The notes under the pieces are model-generated. The model did no database searches, was not told where the DNA came from, and worked only from the letters and a program-made list of their open reading frames with translations. This document shows, one piece after another, positions 55,105 to 62,710 of a DNA stretch of 64,000 nucleotides (positions are counted from its first letter, which is position 1; each line of letters starts with the position of its first letter). Where the stretch lies: NCBI RefSeq assembly GCF_002205845.1, contig NZ_NISI01000001.1, forward strand, positions 558,001 to 622,000, given 5' to 3'. A program made the position numbers and the translations under genes. The DNA comes from Roseateles puraquae (GTDB taxonomy: Bacteria > Pseudomonadota > Gammaproteobacteria > Burkholderiales > Burkholderiaceae_C).

Positions 55105-55190
55105 TCCCCCTTATCTTGTAGCCCGATGTAAACGGCGTGTCATTTGTGTCAGATCTATGGCATGCACCGCTGAGAAGTGAGTTTGGGCAC

Positions 55191-57518
55191 TCACTCAGCC
55201 GTCAACCGCGCCACCTTCTGCAGCCCCTCGACCGCCTTGCCCTTGCGCGCGCGCTTGCCGGCATGCGCCGCCAGCGACTGGTTGCGCAGCAGCTCTTCCC
55301 GCGGCTTGCCGCCACGGCCGCTGCCGTGCACCCGCAACTGGGTCGTGAAGCAAGCCAGTGACAGCACCTGGTCCTTGCCTTCCAGGTCCATCAGCATCAG
55401 GCCCTTGCCGCCCTTGGGCTGGTGCTTGAGCTCCTCCAGCGGGAAGGTGAGCAACCGGCCTTCGGCACTCAGCACGCCAAGCTGCAAGGCCACATCGCCG
55501 GCCGGCACGACTGCCAGCAGCGGGGCCTCGCCATCGTCCAGCGCCAGGAAGGTCTTGCCTGCCTTCTGGCGGCCGACCAGGTCGCCAATCTGCGCGATCA
55601 GGCCATAACCGGTCGAGCCCGCGAACACCAGGCGCTGCGATGGCGCTCCCGCCACGTAGTGGGCGATCTGGCTGCCGCTTTCCAGCTCGATGAGGGTCGT
55701 GATCGGCTGCCCGTCACCGCGCCCGCCCGGCAGGGCCGACACCGGCACCGAATACACCCGCCCCGTGCTGCCCACGACGATCAGCGGGTCGACGCTGCGG
55801 CAGCGGAAATGCCCCCACAGCGCATCCCCGGCCTTGAAGGTCTGGGCCGCGACATCCACCTCGTGGCCCTTGAGCGCGCGCACCCAGCCCTTCTGGCTGA
55901 CGATGACGGTGACGGGTTCGTCGACGATCTTCACCTCGGCCACCACGCGCTTCTCGGCCTGGATCAGGGTGCGGCGGTCATCACCGTACTGCTTGGCGTC
56001 GGCCTCGATCTCCTTCACGACCGTGCGGCGCAGGGCGGCAGCGGAGCCGAGGATGTCTTCGAGCTTGGCGCGCTCGTCGCGCAGCTTGGCCAGCTCCTGC
56101 TCGATCTTGATGGCCTCCAGCCGGGCCAATTGGCGCAGCCGGATTTCCAGAATGTCCTCGGCCTGGCGGTCGCTCAGGTTGAAGCGGGCAATCAGCGCGG
56201 CCTTGGGCTCGTCCGACTCGCGGATGATGCGGATGACTTCGTCGATGTTCAGCAGCACGAGCTGCCGGCCTTCCAGCACATGGATGCGCTCATTGACCTT
56301 GCTCAGCCGGTGCTCGGTGCGCCGGCGCACCGTCGTCTGGCGGAAGCCCACCCATTCGGTCAGCACCTCGCGCAGGCTCTTCTGCGTGGGGCGACCGTCC
56401 GCCCCGATCATGGTCAGGTTGACCGGCGCACTGCTCTCCAGGCTCGTGTGGGCCAGCAGCGTGTTGATGAGGTCCTGCTGCTCGACGGTGCGGCTCTTGG
56501 GCTCGAAGACGATGCGCACGGCCGCGTCCTTGCTGGACTCGTCACGCACGCCGTCCAGCACCGCCAGCACGCTGGCCTTGAGCTGCAGTTGCTCGGGCGT
56601 GAGCGTCTTCTTGCCGGCCTTGACCTTGGGGTTGGACAGCTCCTCGATCTCCTCCAGCACCCTCTGCGCGCTGGTGCCGTGCGGCAGCTCGGTGACGACG
56701 AGTTGCCACTGTCCGCGGGCCAGGTCCTCGATCTTCCAGCGGGCGCGCAGCTTGAGGCTGCCACGGCCGCTCAGGTAGGCCGCACGGATCTCCTCCGGCG
56801 CGCTGATGAGCTGGCCGCCGCCGGGGAAGTCGGGGCCGGGCAGCAGCTCGAACAGCGCATCGTCGGACAGCTGGTCATCCTTCAGCAGCGCGACAGCCGC
56901 CGCGGCGACCTCGCGCAGGTTGTGGCTCGGGATCTCGGTGGCCAGGCCCACGGCGATACCGCTGGCGCCGTTGAGCAGCACCATCGGCAACCGGGCCGGC
57001 AGCTCCACGGGCTCGTCGGTCGTGCCGTCGTAGTTGGGGCGGTAGTCGACGGTGCCTTCGTCGATTTCGTCCAACAGCAGCCGGGCAATTGGCGCGAGGC
57101 GCGCTTCGGTGTACCGCATGGCCGCGGCCCCGTCGCCGTCACGGCTGCCAAAGTTGCCGTGGCCGTCGATGAGGGGATAGCGCAGCGAAAAGTCCTGGGC
57201 CATCCGCACCAGCGCGTCATACACCGACTGGTCGCCATGCGGGTGGTAGTTGCCGAGCACATCGCCCACCACCTTGGCGCCCTTGACCGGCTTGGCGCCA
57301 GTGTTGCCGTTCCAGCCCAGGCCCTGGCGCTGCATGGCATACAGGATGCGGCGCTGCACGGGCTTCTGGCCGTCCGAATAGGCCGGCAGCGCACGGCCCT
57401 TCACGACGCTGAGCGCGTACTCGAGGTAGGCCTGCTGCGCGTAGGCGGCCAGGGTCAGCGCATTGCTGTCGTCGCCCTCGGTCGGGGCGTTGAAATCGAT
57501 GGTGGTCTGGGAGCTCAT
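55191..57518 (-). CDS. parC: DNA topoisomerase IV subunit A
   Basis: A 775-residue type IIA topoisomerase subunit that decatenates daughter chromosomes with ParE. The breakage-reunion domain has the catalytic Tyr136 ([12 protein letters not shown]). A long coiled-coil follows ([27 protein letters not shown]), then a beta-pinwheel C-terminal domain. In the quinolone-determining segment the sequence is [13 protein letters not shown]. The E. coli Ser80 position is Gln97 and Glu84 is Asp101. The ATG at 57518 overlaps the transglycosylase stop (ATGA), so it is the last gene of a coupled GNAT-LT-parC unit. Confidence 0.96.
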   Translation of the reverse strand: MSSQTTIDFNAPTEGDDSNALTLAAYAQQAYLEYALSVVKGRALPAYSDGQKPVQRRILYAMQRQGLGWNGNTGAKPVKGAKVVGDVLGNYHPHGDQSVYDALVRMAQDFSLRYPLIDGHGNFGSRDGDGAAAMRYTEARLAPIARLLLDEIDEGTVDYRPNYDGTTDEPVELPARLPMVLLNGASGIAVGLATEIPSHNLREVAAAAVALLKDDQLSDDALFELLPGPDFPGGGQLISAPEEIRAAYLSGRGSLKLRARWKIEDLARGQWQLVVTELPHGTSAQRVLEEIEELSNPKVKAGKKTLTPEQLQLKASVLAVLDGVRDESSKDAAVRIVFEPKSRTVEQQDLINTLLAHTSLESSAPVNLTMIGADGRPTQKSLREVLTEWVGFRQTTVRRRTEHRLSKVNERIHVLEGRQLVLLNIDEVIRIIRESDEPKAALIARFNLSDRQAEDILEIRLRQLARLEAIKIEQELAKLRDERAKLEDILGSAAALRRTVVKEIEADAKQYGDDRRTLIQAEKRVVAEVKIVDEPVTVIVSQKGWVRALKGHEVDVAAQTFKAGDALWGHFRCRSVDPLIVVGSTGRVYSVPVSALPGGRGDGQPITTLIELESGSQIAHYVAGAPSQRLVFAGSTGYGLIAQIGDLVGRQKAGKTFLALDDGEAPLLAVVPAGDVALQLGVLSAEGRLLTFPLEELKHQPKGGKGLMLMDLEGKDQVLSLACFTTQLRVHGSGRGGKPREELLRNQSLAAHAGKRARKGKAVEGLQKVARLTAE

Positions 57519-58171
57519 GGATGCAAGGTCAAACGCTGCGCACGGGCCGGTTGGCTCTGCTGCAGCAGGGCCCAGTACAGCTCGAGCACGAGCTGCACAT
57601 GGGCCTGGGTTTCGTCAATGTCGGGCACACGGTTGCCAGCGCGGCGCACAGCGCCTTCGCCGGCGTTCCATGCCGCCAGGGCGGCGTCAATCCGGCCGAA
57701 GCGGCGGATCAGATCGGCCAGCATACGCGCGCCGGTGTGGATGTTGATGCGCGGCTCCGTCAGGCGGGCCGCGTCGGCAGGGCTGGCGTAGCGGCTGGCG
57801 GTCTCGGGCGTGATCTGCATCAGGCCGCGAGCACCGCGCGGCGAGACCGCGCCGGCCTGGTAGCCGGACTCCACCGCAATGACGGCCTTGAGCAACTCGG
57901 CGTCCACGCCATGCGCCGCCGCCGCCTCGCGCACGAAGGGCTGGACCGCCTTGACCTCCGGGGCAATCTCCAGCCAGGTGAGCAGCTGACCGCCGCCGTC
58001 CGTCTTGCCCGGCACGCGCAGTGCCGCGCTGCCGCCAAGCACCGGTGCATAGCGGGCGTTGAGCTGGCGCGGGGCGAAATGCGCCACCCCGGCGGCGTCC
58101 ACATAGCCCCACAGTTCCGCCTGAGCGGCGTTGCCGGTGAACACGAGCAAAAGCCCCAGCGCGCGTTTCAT
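57515..58171 (-). CDS. Lytic transglycosylase, SLT domain with DUF4124-like N terminus
   Basis: A 218-residue periplasmic enzyme that would cleave the MurNAc-GlcNAc bond of peptidoglycan. The signal peptide is [18 protein letters not shown], then a short DUF4124-like segment ([23 protein letters not shown]). The SLT domain (about 78-195) has catalytic Glu101 ([29 protein letters not shown]) and [27 protein letters not shown]. The start at 58171 overlaps the GNAT stop (ATGA), and its own stop overlaps parC. The 107-residue upstream frame is rejected. Confidence 0.92.
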   Translation of the reverse strand: MKRALGLLLVFTGNAAQAELWGYVDAAGVAHFAPRQLNARYAPVLGGSAALRVPGKTDGGGQLLTWLEIAPEVKAVQPFVREAAAAHGVDAELLKAVIAVESGYQAGAVSPRGARGLMQITPETASRYASPADAARLTEPRINIHTGARMLADLIRRFGRIDAALAAWNAGEGAVRRAGNRVPDIDETQAHVQLVLELYWALLQQSQPARAQRLTLHP

Positions 58172-58692
58172 GGCGCCTCCTGCCCCAGCGCCACACGGGC
58201 CTGGTACTCGCGATCGAGCAACGACATCACGATGAGCGAGTCGTAGCCGTCGGCGCCGTCGACAGTCACCCGCACGCTCTCGCGCAGGCGGCCTTCCTCG
58301 ACGAAGCCTTCGCTCTGGTACAGGCGCTGGGCCCGGGTGTTGAGGGCCTTCACGTCCAGCCAGAACCGGTGCGCCTTGAGCTGCGTGAAGGCCAGCGCTT
58401 TGAGCTGCCGCACGGCGGCTCGCCCGAGCCCCCGGCCCTTGGCCTGCAGCACCAGGCGCTTCAGCTCGACCGAGCCGTTCGGGTTGCGGCAACCCTGCAG
58501 GATCACGAAGCCCACGCGCTCCAGCGCGTCGCCCGACTCCAGGATGAAATGGCGCGAGTCGGGGAAGCGGATCGCCCCTTCATGCTGCGTGCGCTCCCAC
58601 GGCGTAATGAAGGGCAGGTTGGCACCATCTCGCTCGACCGAGACGACCCAGTCGAGGTCCGACAGCATCGTGGGGCGCAGGCGTAACGTCAT
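58168..58692 (-). CDS. GNAT-family N-acetyltransferase
   Basis: A 174-residue acetyl-CoA-dependent transferase of the RimI/RimJ-like type. The N-terminal part is LRLRPTMLSDLDWVVSVERDGANLPFI. The acetyl-CoA loop is LQAKGRGLGRAAVRQLKALAF (Q/RxxGxG/A), then HRFWLDVKALNTRAQRLYQSEGFVEEGRLRE. GGGAG lies 6 bases before the ATG at 58692, so the upstream extension is discarded; that ribosome site is part of the intergenic repeat. The substrate is unknown. Confidence 0.9.
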   Translation of the reverse strand: MTLRLRPTMLSDLDWVVSVERDGANLPFITPWERTQHEGAIRFPDSRHFILESGDALERVGFVILQGCRNPNGSVELKRLVLQAKGRGLGRAAVRQLKALAFTQLKAHRFWLDVKALNTRAQRLYQSEGFVEEGRLRESVRVTVDGADGYDSLIVMSLLDREYQARVALGQEAP

Positions 58693-58760
58693 TGACGCTC
58701 CCTTTGGCCTTCGGCCTGCGCCCCGACGGGGGAGCGAGCTTGCTTGGGGCGGCCCGGCGC
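58693..58760. repeat. Dispersed Burkholderiales-type intergenic repeat
   Basis: CGCTCCC (58696-58702) and GGGAGCG (58730-58736) enclose two small hairpins, GGCC-TTC-GGCC (58706-58716) and CCCC-GAC-GGGG (58721-58731), followed by GAGCTTGCTTGGGGCGGCCC. From memory, sequences with CCCCAAGCAAGCTCGCTCCCCC are widespread intergenic repeats in Burkholderiales. Here it fills the gap between the PIN toxin and the GNAT gene and supplies the GNAT Shine-Dalgarno. Copy number could not be checked. Confidence 0.65.
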
Positions 58761-58765
58761 GGTGC

Positions 58766-59182
58766 TCATGCAGCCTCGAACGGGTTGACGAGACGCAGAC
58801 TGTCGAACGCGCGGCCATGTTGCATGTCCTCGGTGTAGAGCGTGCTCGCGCCAGCCCGCTGCGCTGCGGCGACGATCAGCGCGTCATACCAGGACAACTG
58901 GTGCAACCGCGCCAGCAGCAGCGCCTCCTGGTGCATCTGCAGGTCCAAAGGTACGACCTCGCAGTGCGAATGCACCACGGCCAGCACGGTCTCTACCGAT
59001 TCCCAGTCGAAGCGGAACTTCTTGCGCAGCACCGACACCAGCTCATTGAGCACCTGCACGCTGACAATCCCGCCCTCGCGCAGCAACGCACCCGCGCGCG
59101 TCGAGCGCTGCGGGTCGGCGGAGGCAATGTAGACCAGCACGTGGGTGTCGAAGAACACCGCCGGTGACAGCGCAGGCCTCAA
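58766..59182 (-). CDS. PIN-domain toxin (VapC-like)
   Basis: A 138-residue PIN ribonuclease toxin. The acidic catalytic residues are visible: Asp12 (FFDTHVLVY), Glu47 (VLNELVSVL), Asp100 (SWYDALIVAAA) and Asp119 (YTEDMQHG). The start is TTG at 59182, overlapping the antitoxin stop as TTGA; a GTG eight codons later would remove only the leader before the first strand. It pairs with the AbrB-type antitoxin upstream. Members cut specific tRNAs or rRNA; the target is unknown. Confidence 0.9.
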   Translation of the reverse strand: MRPALSPAVFFDTHVLVYIASADPQRSTRAGALLREGGIVSVQVLNELVSVLRKKFRFDWESVETVLAVVHSHCEVVPLDLQMHQEALLLARLHQLSWYDALIVAAAQRAGASTLYTEDMQHGRAFDSLRLVNPFEAA

Positions 59183-59430
59183 GGCGCACCCGCCTCATCG
59201 CGGCCACGCGCATTGGCCTCGTCACGATCGAAGCGGAAGTCTGCCGGCAGCTTCTCGCGCAGCGCGTGCAGCCGCGCCCACAGCTCGTCCGGGCCAGGCG
59301 CGCGCTGCAGCGTCAACTCACCGTCGGCGGCCTTGATCTGCACCTCATCGCCTTCCCGCAGGCCCATGGCTTCCACCACCGCCGCCGGCAGGCGCACGGC
59401 CAGGCTGTTGCCCCACTTTGCGACTTTCAT
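59179..59430 (-). CDS. AbrB/MazE-type antitoxin (VapB-like)
   Basis: An 83-residue antitoxin. The N-terminal swapped-hairpin DNA-binding domain (MKVAKWGNSLAVRLPAAVVEAMGLREGDEVQIKAADGELTL) is followed by an acidic, flexible C-terminal toxin-binding tail. AAGGGG precedes the ATG at 59430; the 89-residue upstream frame only mirrors parE and is rejected. It starts inside an AT-rich promoter with an inverted repeat that it probably binds. Confidence 0.9.
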   Translation of the reverse strand: MKVAKWGNSLAVRLPAAVVEAMGLREGDEVQIKAADGELTLQRAPGPDELWARLHALREKLPADFRFDRDEANARGRDEAGAP

Positions 59431-59441
59431 GCCGACCCCTT

Positions 59442-59467
59442 GATATACGTTAATTGAATTGTATATC
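59442..59467. promoter_or_regulatory. Toxin-antitoxin promoter with autoregulatory inverted repeat
   Basis: GATATAC (59442-59448) and GTATATC (59461-59467) are perfect arms with a 12-base AT-rich spacer, 12 bases before the antitoxin start codon and 8 bases after the parE stop. The patch is far more AT-rich than its surroundings. It fits the usual operator-over-promoter of AbrB-type antitoxins. Confidence 0.7.
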
Positions 59468-59474
59468 CAGGCCC

Positions 59475-61466
59475 TTAGACGTCGATCTCTACCGCATCGC
59501 CATGCAGCTCCATCAGCTCGCGCCGCGACGCAGCCTCGCCCTTGCCCATGAGCTTGTTGAAGGCGTCCACCGTGGCGGTGAAGTCCAGCTGGCCGTAGGC
59601 CACGCGTGACAGGCGGCGGGTCTCGGGGTTGAGCGTGGTGTCCCACAGCTGCTCGGCGCTCATCTCGCCCAGGCCCTTGAAGCGGCTGATGCTCCACGAG
59701 CCCTCGCGGGCGCCTTCCTTGCGCAGCTTGTCCAGCGTCGCAGTGAGCTCGCCCTCGTCCAGCGCGTAGAGCTTGGCCGCCGGCTTCTTGCCGCGGGCTG
59801 GCGCGTCCACCCGGTACAGCGGCGGCCGGGCCACGTAGACGTGACCGGCCTCTACCAGCTTGGGGAAGTGCCGGAAGAACAGCGTCAACAGCAGCACCTG
59901 GATGTGCGAGCCGTCGACGTCGGCGTCGCTCAGGATGCAGACCTTGCCGTAGCGCAGACCCGAAAGATCGGGCGTGTCGTTCGGGCCATGGGGGTCCACG
60001 CCAAGCGCCACCGAGATGTCATGGATCTCGTTGTTCTTGAACAGCAGGTCGCGCTCGACCTCCCAGGCATTGAGCACCTTGCCGCGCAATGGCAGGATGG
60101 CCTGGGTCTCCTTGTCGCGGCCCATCTTGGCGCTGCCGCCGGCCGAGTCGCCCTCCACCAGGAAGACCTCGTTGTTCAGCAGGTCGCGGCTTTCGCAATC
60201 GGTCAGCTTGCCGGGCAACACCGCCACACCTGAGCCCTTGCGCTTCTCGACCTTCTGGCTGGCGCGCTGGCGGGTCTGGGCCTGCTTGATGACGAGCTCA
60301 GCCAGCTTCTTGCCGTGCTCCACATGCTGGTTGAGCCACAGCTCCAGCGCTGGCTTCACATACGCGGACACCAAGCGCAGCGCGTCGCGCGAATTGAGCC
60401 GCTCCTTGGTCTGGCCCTGGAACTGCGGGTCCAGCACCTTGGCGCTCAGCACGAAGCTGGCGCGCGAGAACACGTCGTCCGGCATGAGCTTGACGCCCTT
60501 GGGCAGCAGCGAATGCAGCTCGATGAAGCCCTTGACCGCACCGAACAGCCCGTCCTTCAGGCCCGAATCATGGGTGCCGCCGGCCACGGTCGGAATCAGG
60601 TTGACGTAGCTCTCGCGCATCGGCGCGCCGTCCTCGGTGAAGGCCACGCACCAGGCCGCACCCTCGCCTTCGGCAAAGTTCTCGCTCTCGCCAGCGCCGG
60701 CATAGCCCTCGCCTTCGAACAGCGGGATGAGCGGGTCGGCGTTCAGCGTCTGGGCGAGGTAGTCGCGCAGGCCGCCCTTGTAAAGCCAGGTCGTGACTTC
60801 GCCGGTCTTCTCGACCTTCAGGGTGACCGTCACGCCCGGCATCAGCACCGCCTTGGAGCGCAGCAGGTGCACCAGCTCGTGCCGCGGCAGCTCTGCACTC
60901 TCGAAATACTTGGGGTCAGGCCAGACGCGCACCGTCGTGCCCTGCTTGCGGTCACCGCTGGCAGCAGGCCGGGTCACCACCTGCTGAACGACGTCGCCAT
61001 GCTCGAAGGCAATGCCGGCAACCTGCTTGTCACGCCAGACGGCGACTTCCAGACGCTTGGCCAGTGCGTTGGTCACCGACACGCCCACGCCGTGCAGGCC
61101 GCCCGAGAAGCTGTAAGCGCCGCCCGAGCCCTTGTCGAACTTGCCACCGGCATGCAGCCGCGTGAACACGATCTCCACCACCGGCACACCTTCCTCAGGG
61201 TGCAGCCCGAAGGGAATGCCCCGGCCGTCGTCGGCCACGGACACCGAGCCGTCGACGTGCAGCGTCAGGTCGATTCGCTTGCCGTGCCCGGCGAGGGCTT
61301 CGTCGGCGGCGTTGTCGATGACTTCCTGGATGCAATGCAGCGGGTTCTCGGTCCGGGTGTACATGCCCGGCCGTTGCTTGACGGGCTCCAGACCTTTCAG
61401 GACACGGATGGACGCTTCGCCGTAGGCGGCGGGTTGTGTGGAAGTGGAAGAGGGACGGCTCGACAT
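59475..61466 (-). CDS. parE: DNA topoisomerase IV subunit B
   Basis: A 663-residue ATPase subunit of topoisomerase IV. The GHKL ATPase has EVIDNAADEALAGHG, VADDGRGIPFG and SGGLHGVGVSVTNAL. The transducer domain is followed by a TOPRIM domain with VEGDSAGGSAKMGRDK and LSDADVDGSHI (metal-binding acidic residues), and the ParE/GyrB tail FKGLGEMSAEQLWDTTLNPETR. ATG at 61466. Its stop is only 8 bases from the antitoxin operator. It lies upstream of parC, with four small genes between them. Confidence 0.96.
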   Translation of the reverse strand: MSSRPSSTSTQPAAYGEASIRVLKGLEPVKQRPGMYTRTENPLHCIQEVIDNAADEALAGHGKRIDLTLHVDGSVSVADDGRGIPFGLHPEEGVPVVEIVFTRLHAGGKFDKGSGGAYSFSGGLHGVGVSVTNALAKRLEVAVWRDKQVAGIAFEHGDVVQQVVTRPAASGDRKQGTTVRVWPDPKYFESAELPRHELVHLLRSKAVLMPGVTVTLKVEKTGEVTTWLYKGGLRDYLAQTLNADPLIPLFEGEGYAGAGESENFAEGEGAAWCVAFTEDGAPMRESYVNLIPTVAGGTHDSGLKDGLFGAVKGFIELHSLLPKGVKLMPDDVFSRASFVLSAKVLDPQFQGQTKERLNSRDALRLVSAYVKPALELWLNQHVEHGKKLAELVIKQAQTRQRASQKVEKRKGSGVAVLPGKLTDCESRDLLNNEVFLVEGDSAGGSAKMGRDKETQAILPLRGKVLNAWEVERDLLFKNNEIHDISVALGVDPHGPNDTPDLSGLRYGKVCILSDADVDGSHIQVLLLTLFFRHFPKLVEAGHVYVARPPLYRVDAPARGKKPAAKLYALDEGELTATLDKLRKEGAREGSWSISRFKGLGEMSAEQLWDTTLNPETRRLSRVAYGQLDFTATVDAFNKLMGKGEAASRRELMELHGDAVEIDV

Positions 61467-61622
61467 AGGCGCGGGATTCTATGCAGGGGGTCTGGCCGCC
61501 CCTGCAACACCCCTTTTCGCGAAACCGGACATGCAGCCACCCTCCTCCTGGAGGATGGACGCGGAGGGGCCGGGCGACTGCAATGCCGTCATTCAACCGC
61601 CCTACCCAGTCTGATCCAGCCC

Positions 61623-62594
61623 ATGCCTCACGCCCTTCGCCTGCTCGCCGCCGCTCTGGCCAGCCTGCCGCCCCTGCTCGCGGCTGCCCCGGCCGGCGAC
61701 TTCGCCCCCCAAGGGACTCGCGCCACCCTGACGGTGGACTTCACCTACCAGGCGACTGGCCGGCGCGCCGACAAATACGACAGCCGGGAGTGGAAGGTGC
61801 TGCGAACTCTGCACATGGACGCCACGGTCACGGCCCGACAGCCTGCCCTGCTGGCCATGCTCAGCGCACCCGAAGCCGAGCAAACCGCAAAGCTCAAGCA
61901 GCAGGCGGCCGAGGCCAACCGCATCACGCAGCAGGCTGCTCCCATGATGGCCGGGGCCGAAGCCATCATGGCCAAGTGCGGCGACGACGACAAATGCCTG
62001 GAGCGGGAAGCCATGAAGCTCGGCCAGGCCATGGCAGGCCAGCCCCAGGTCGCCGCCACTGCGAAGGCCATGGAGCGCTTCGCCGACAACCAGGCGGCCC
62101 AGGCCAACCGCTACCAGGCCTGGACAGGCCAGAGCCAGACCGGCAGCTATCGCATCGAGGAGAAGGTGCGCATCGTGCATGCCGACCCCATCTGCATGAG
62201 CCTGCCGACCGCGCGCTGCACCCGCATCGAGACCCGCGGCGGCGAAGGGCGAATCAAGCTGACCGATGCCAGCACGGGCGCGGTGGAGCTGGATCTCGCC
62301 AAGGGCCTGCTGACCATCCACCCGCCAATGTCGCCAGAAGCACTTGCCTACACGGAAACGGTCGTGACGGACGAACCCGAGGGCACGCATTCCGTCCCGA
62401 CCCCACGCGGCGCACAGCCCCGGCAGGGCGTATTCCTGAAATCACCCAGCAATGGCACGCTCGTCTCGCCTTCGTTCACGGCGCCCCTCAAGGGCGGCTG
62501 GCGCAGTCAGAGTGGGATTCAGACCGTGCCACTCGGCGGCAAGGACGAGGCCAGCGGCACTCTCACCATGAAGTGGCGATTCCAGGTGCAGTAA
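61623..62594 (+). CDS. Exported protein of unknown function with two Cys pairs
   Basis: A 323-residue protein. The signal peptide is MPHALRLLAAALASLPPLLAAAPAG. The mature part begins with a beta-rich segment (RATLTVDFTYQATGRRADKYDSREWKVLRTLHMDATVTA), then an Ala/Gln-rich helical region (about 80-150) containing CGDDDKC. A second beta-rich half has ICMSLPTARC and ends in TLTMKWRFQV. The two close Cys pairs could form disulfides in the periplasm. I recognise no family. The long frame upstream of 61623 is antisense to parE and is not part of the gene. Confidence 0.75.
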   Translation: MPHALRLLAAALASLPPLLAAAPAGDFAPQGTRATLTVDFTYQATGRRADKYDSREWKVLRTLHMDATVTARQPALLAMLSAPEAEQTAKLKQQAAEANRITQQAAPMMAGAEAIMAKCGDDDKCLEREAMKLGQAMAGQPQVAATAKAMERFADNQAAQANRYQAWTGQSQTGSYRIEEKVRIVHADPICMSLPTARCTRIETRGGEGRIKLTDASTGAVELDLAKGLLTIHPPMSPEALAYTETVVTDEPEGTHSVPTPRGAQPRQGVFLKSPSNGTLVSPSFTAPLKGGWRSQSGIQTVPLGGKDEASGTLTMKWRFQVQ

Positions 62595-62710
62595 CGCCTT
62601 GCCTGGGCAGAGCCACGGGCGGACACATCAGGTGACTCGCGCCCGGCCCGGCATTGGCTACGATGCCGCCCGGCCACGGACCCACCCGGCGGCCGCATTG
62701 CCGACTGCCC

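Noticed and set aside
55422-57791. 789-codon open frame antisense to parC
   Set aside because: It is fully opposite a well-supported gene, with no domain, no ribosome site and a composition rich in His/Gln/Leu/Arg typical of antisense frames in GC-rich DNA.
60315-62594. 759-codon open frame on the plus strand covering parE antisense and the gene at 61623
   Set aside because: Only the part from 61623 has a signal peptide and protein-like composition. The rest mirrors parE codons, a GC-bias artefact.
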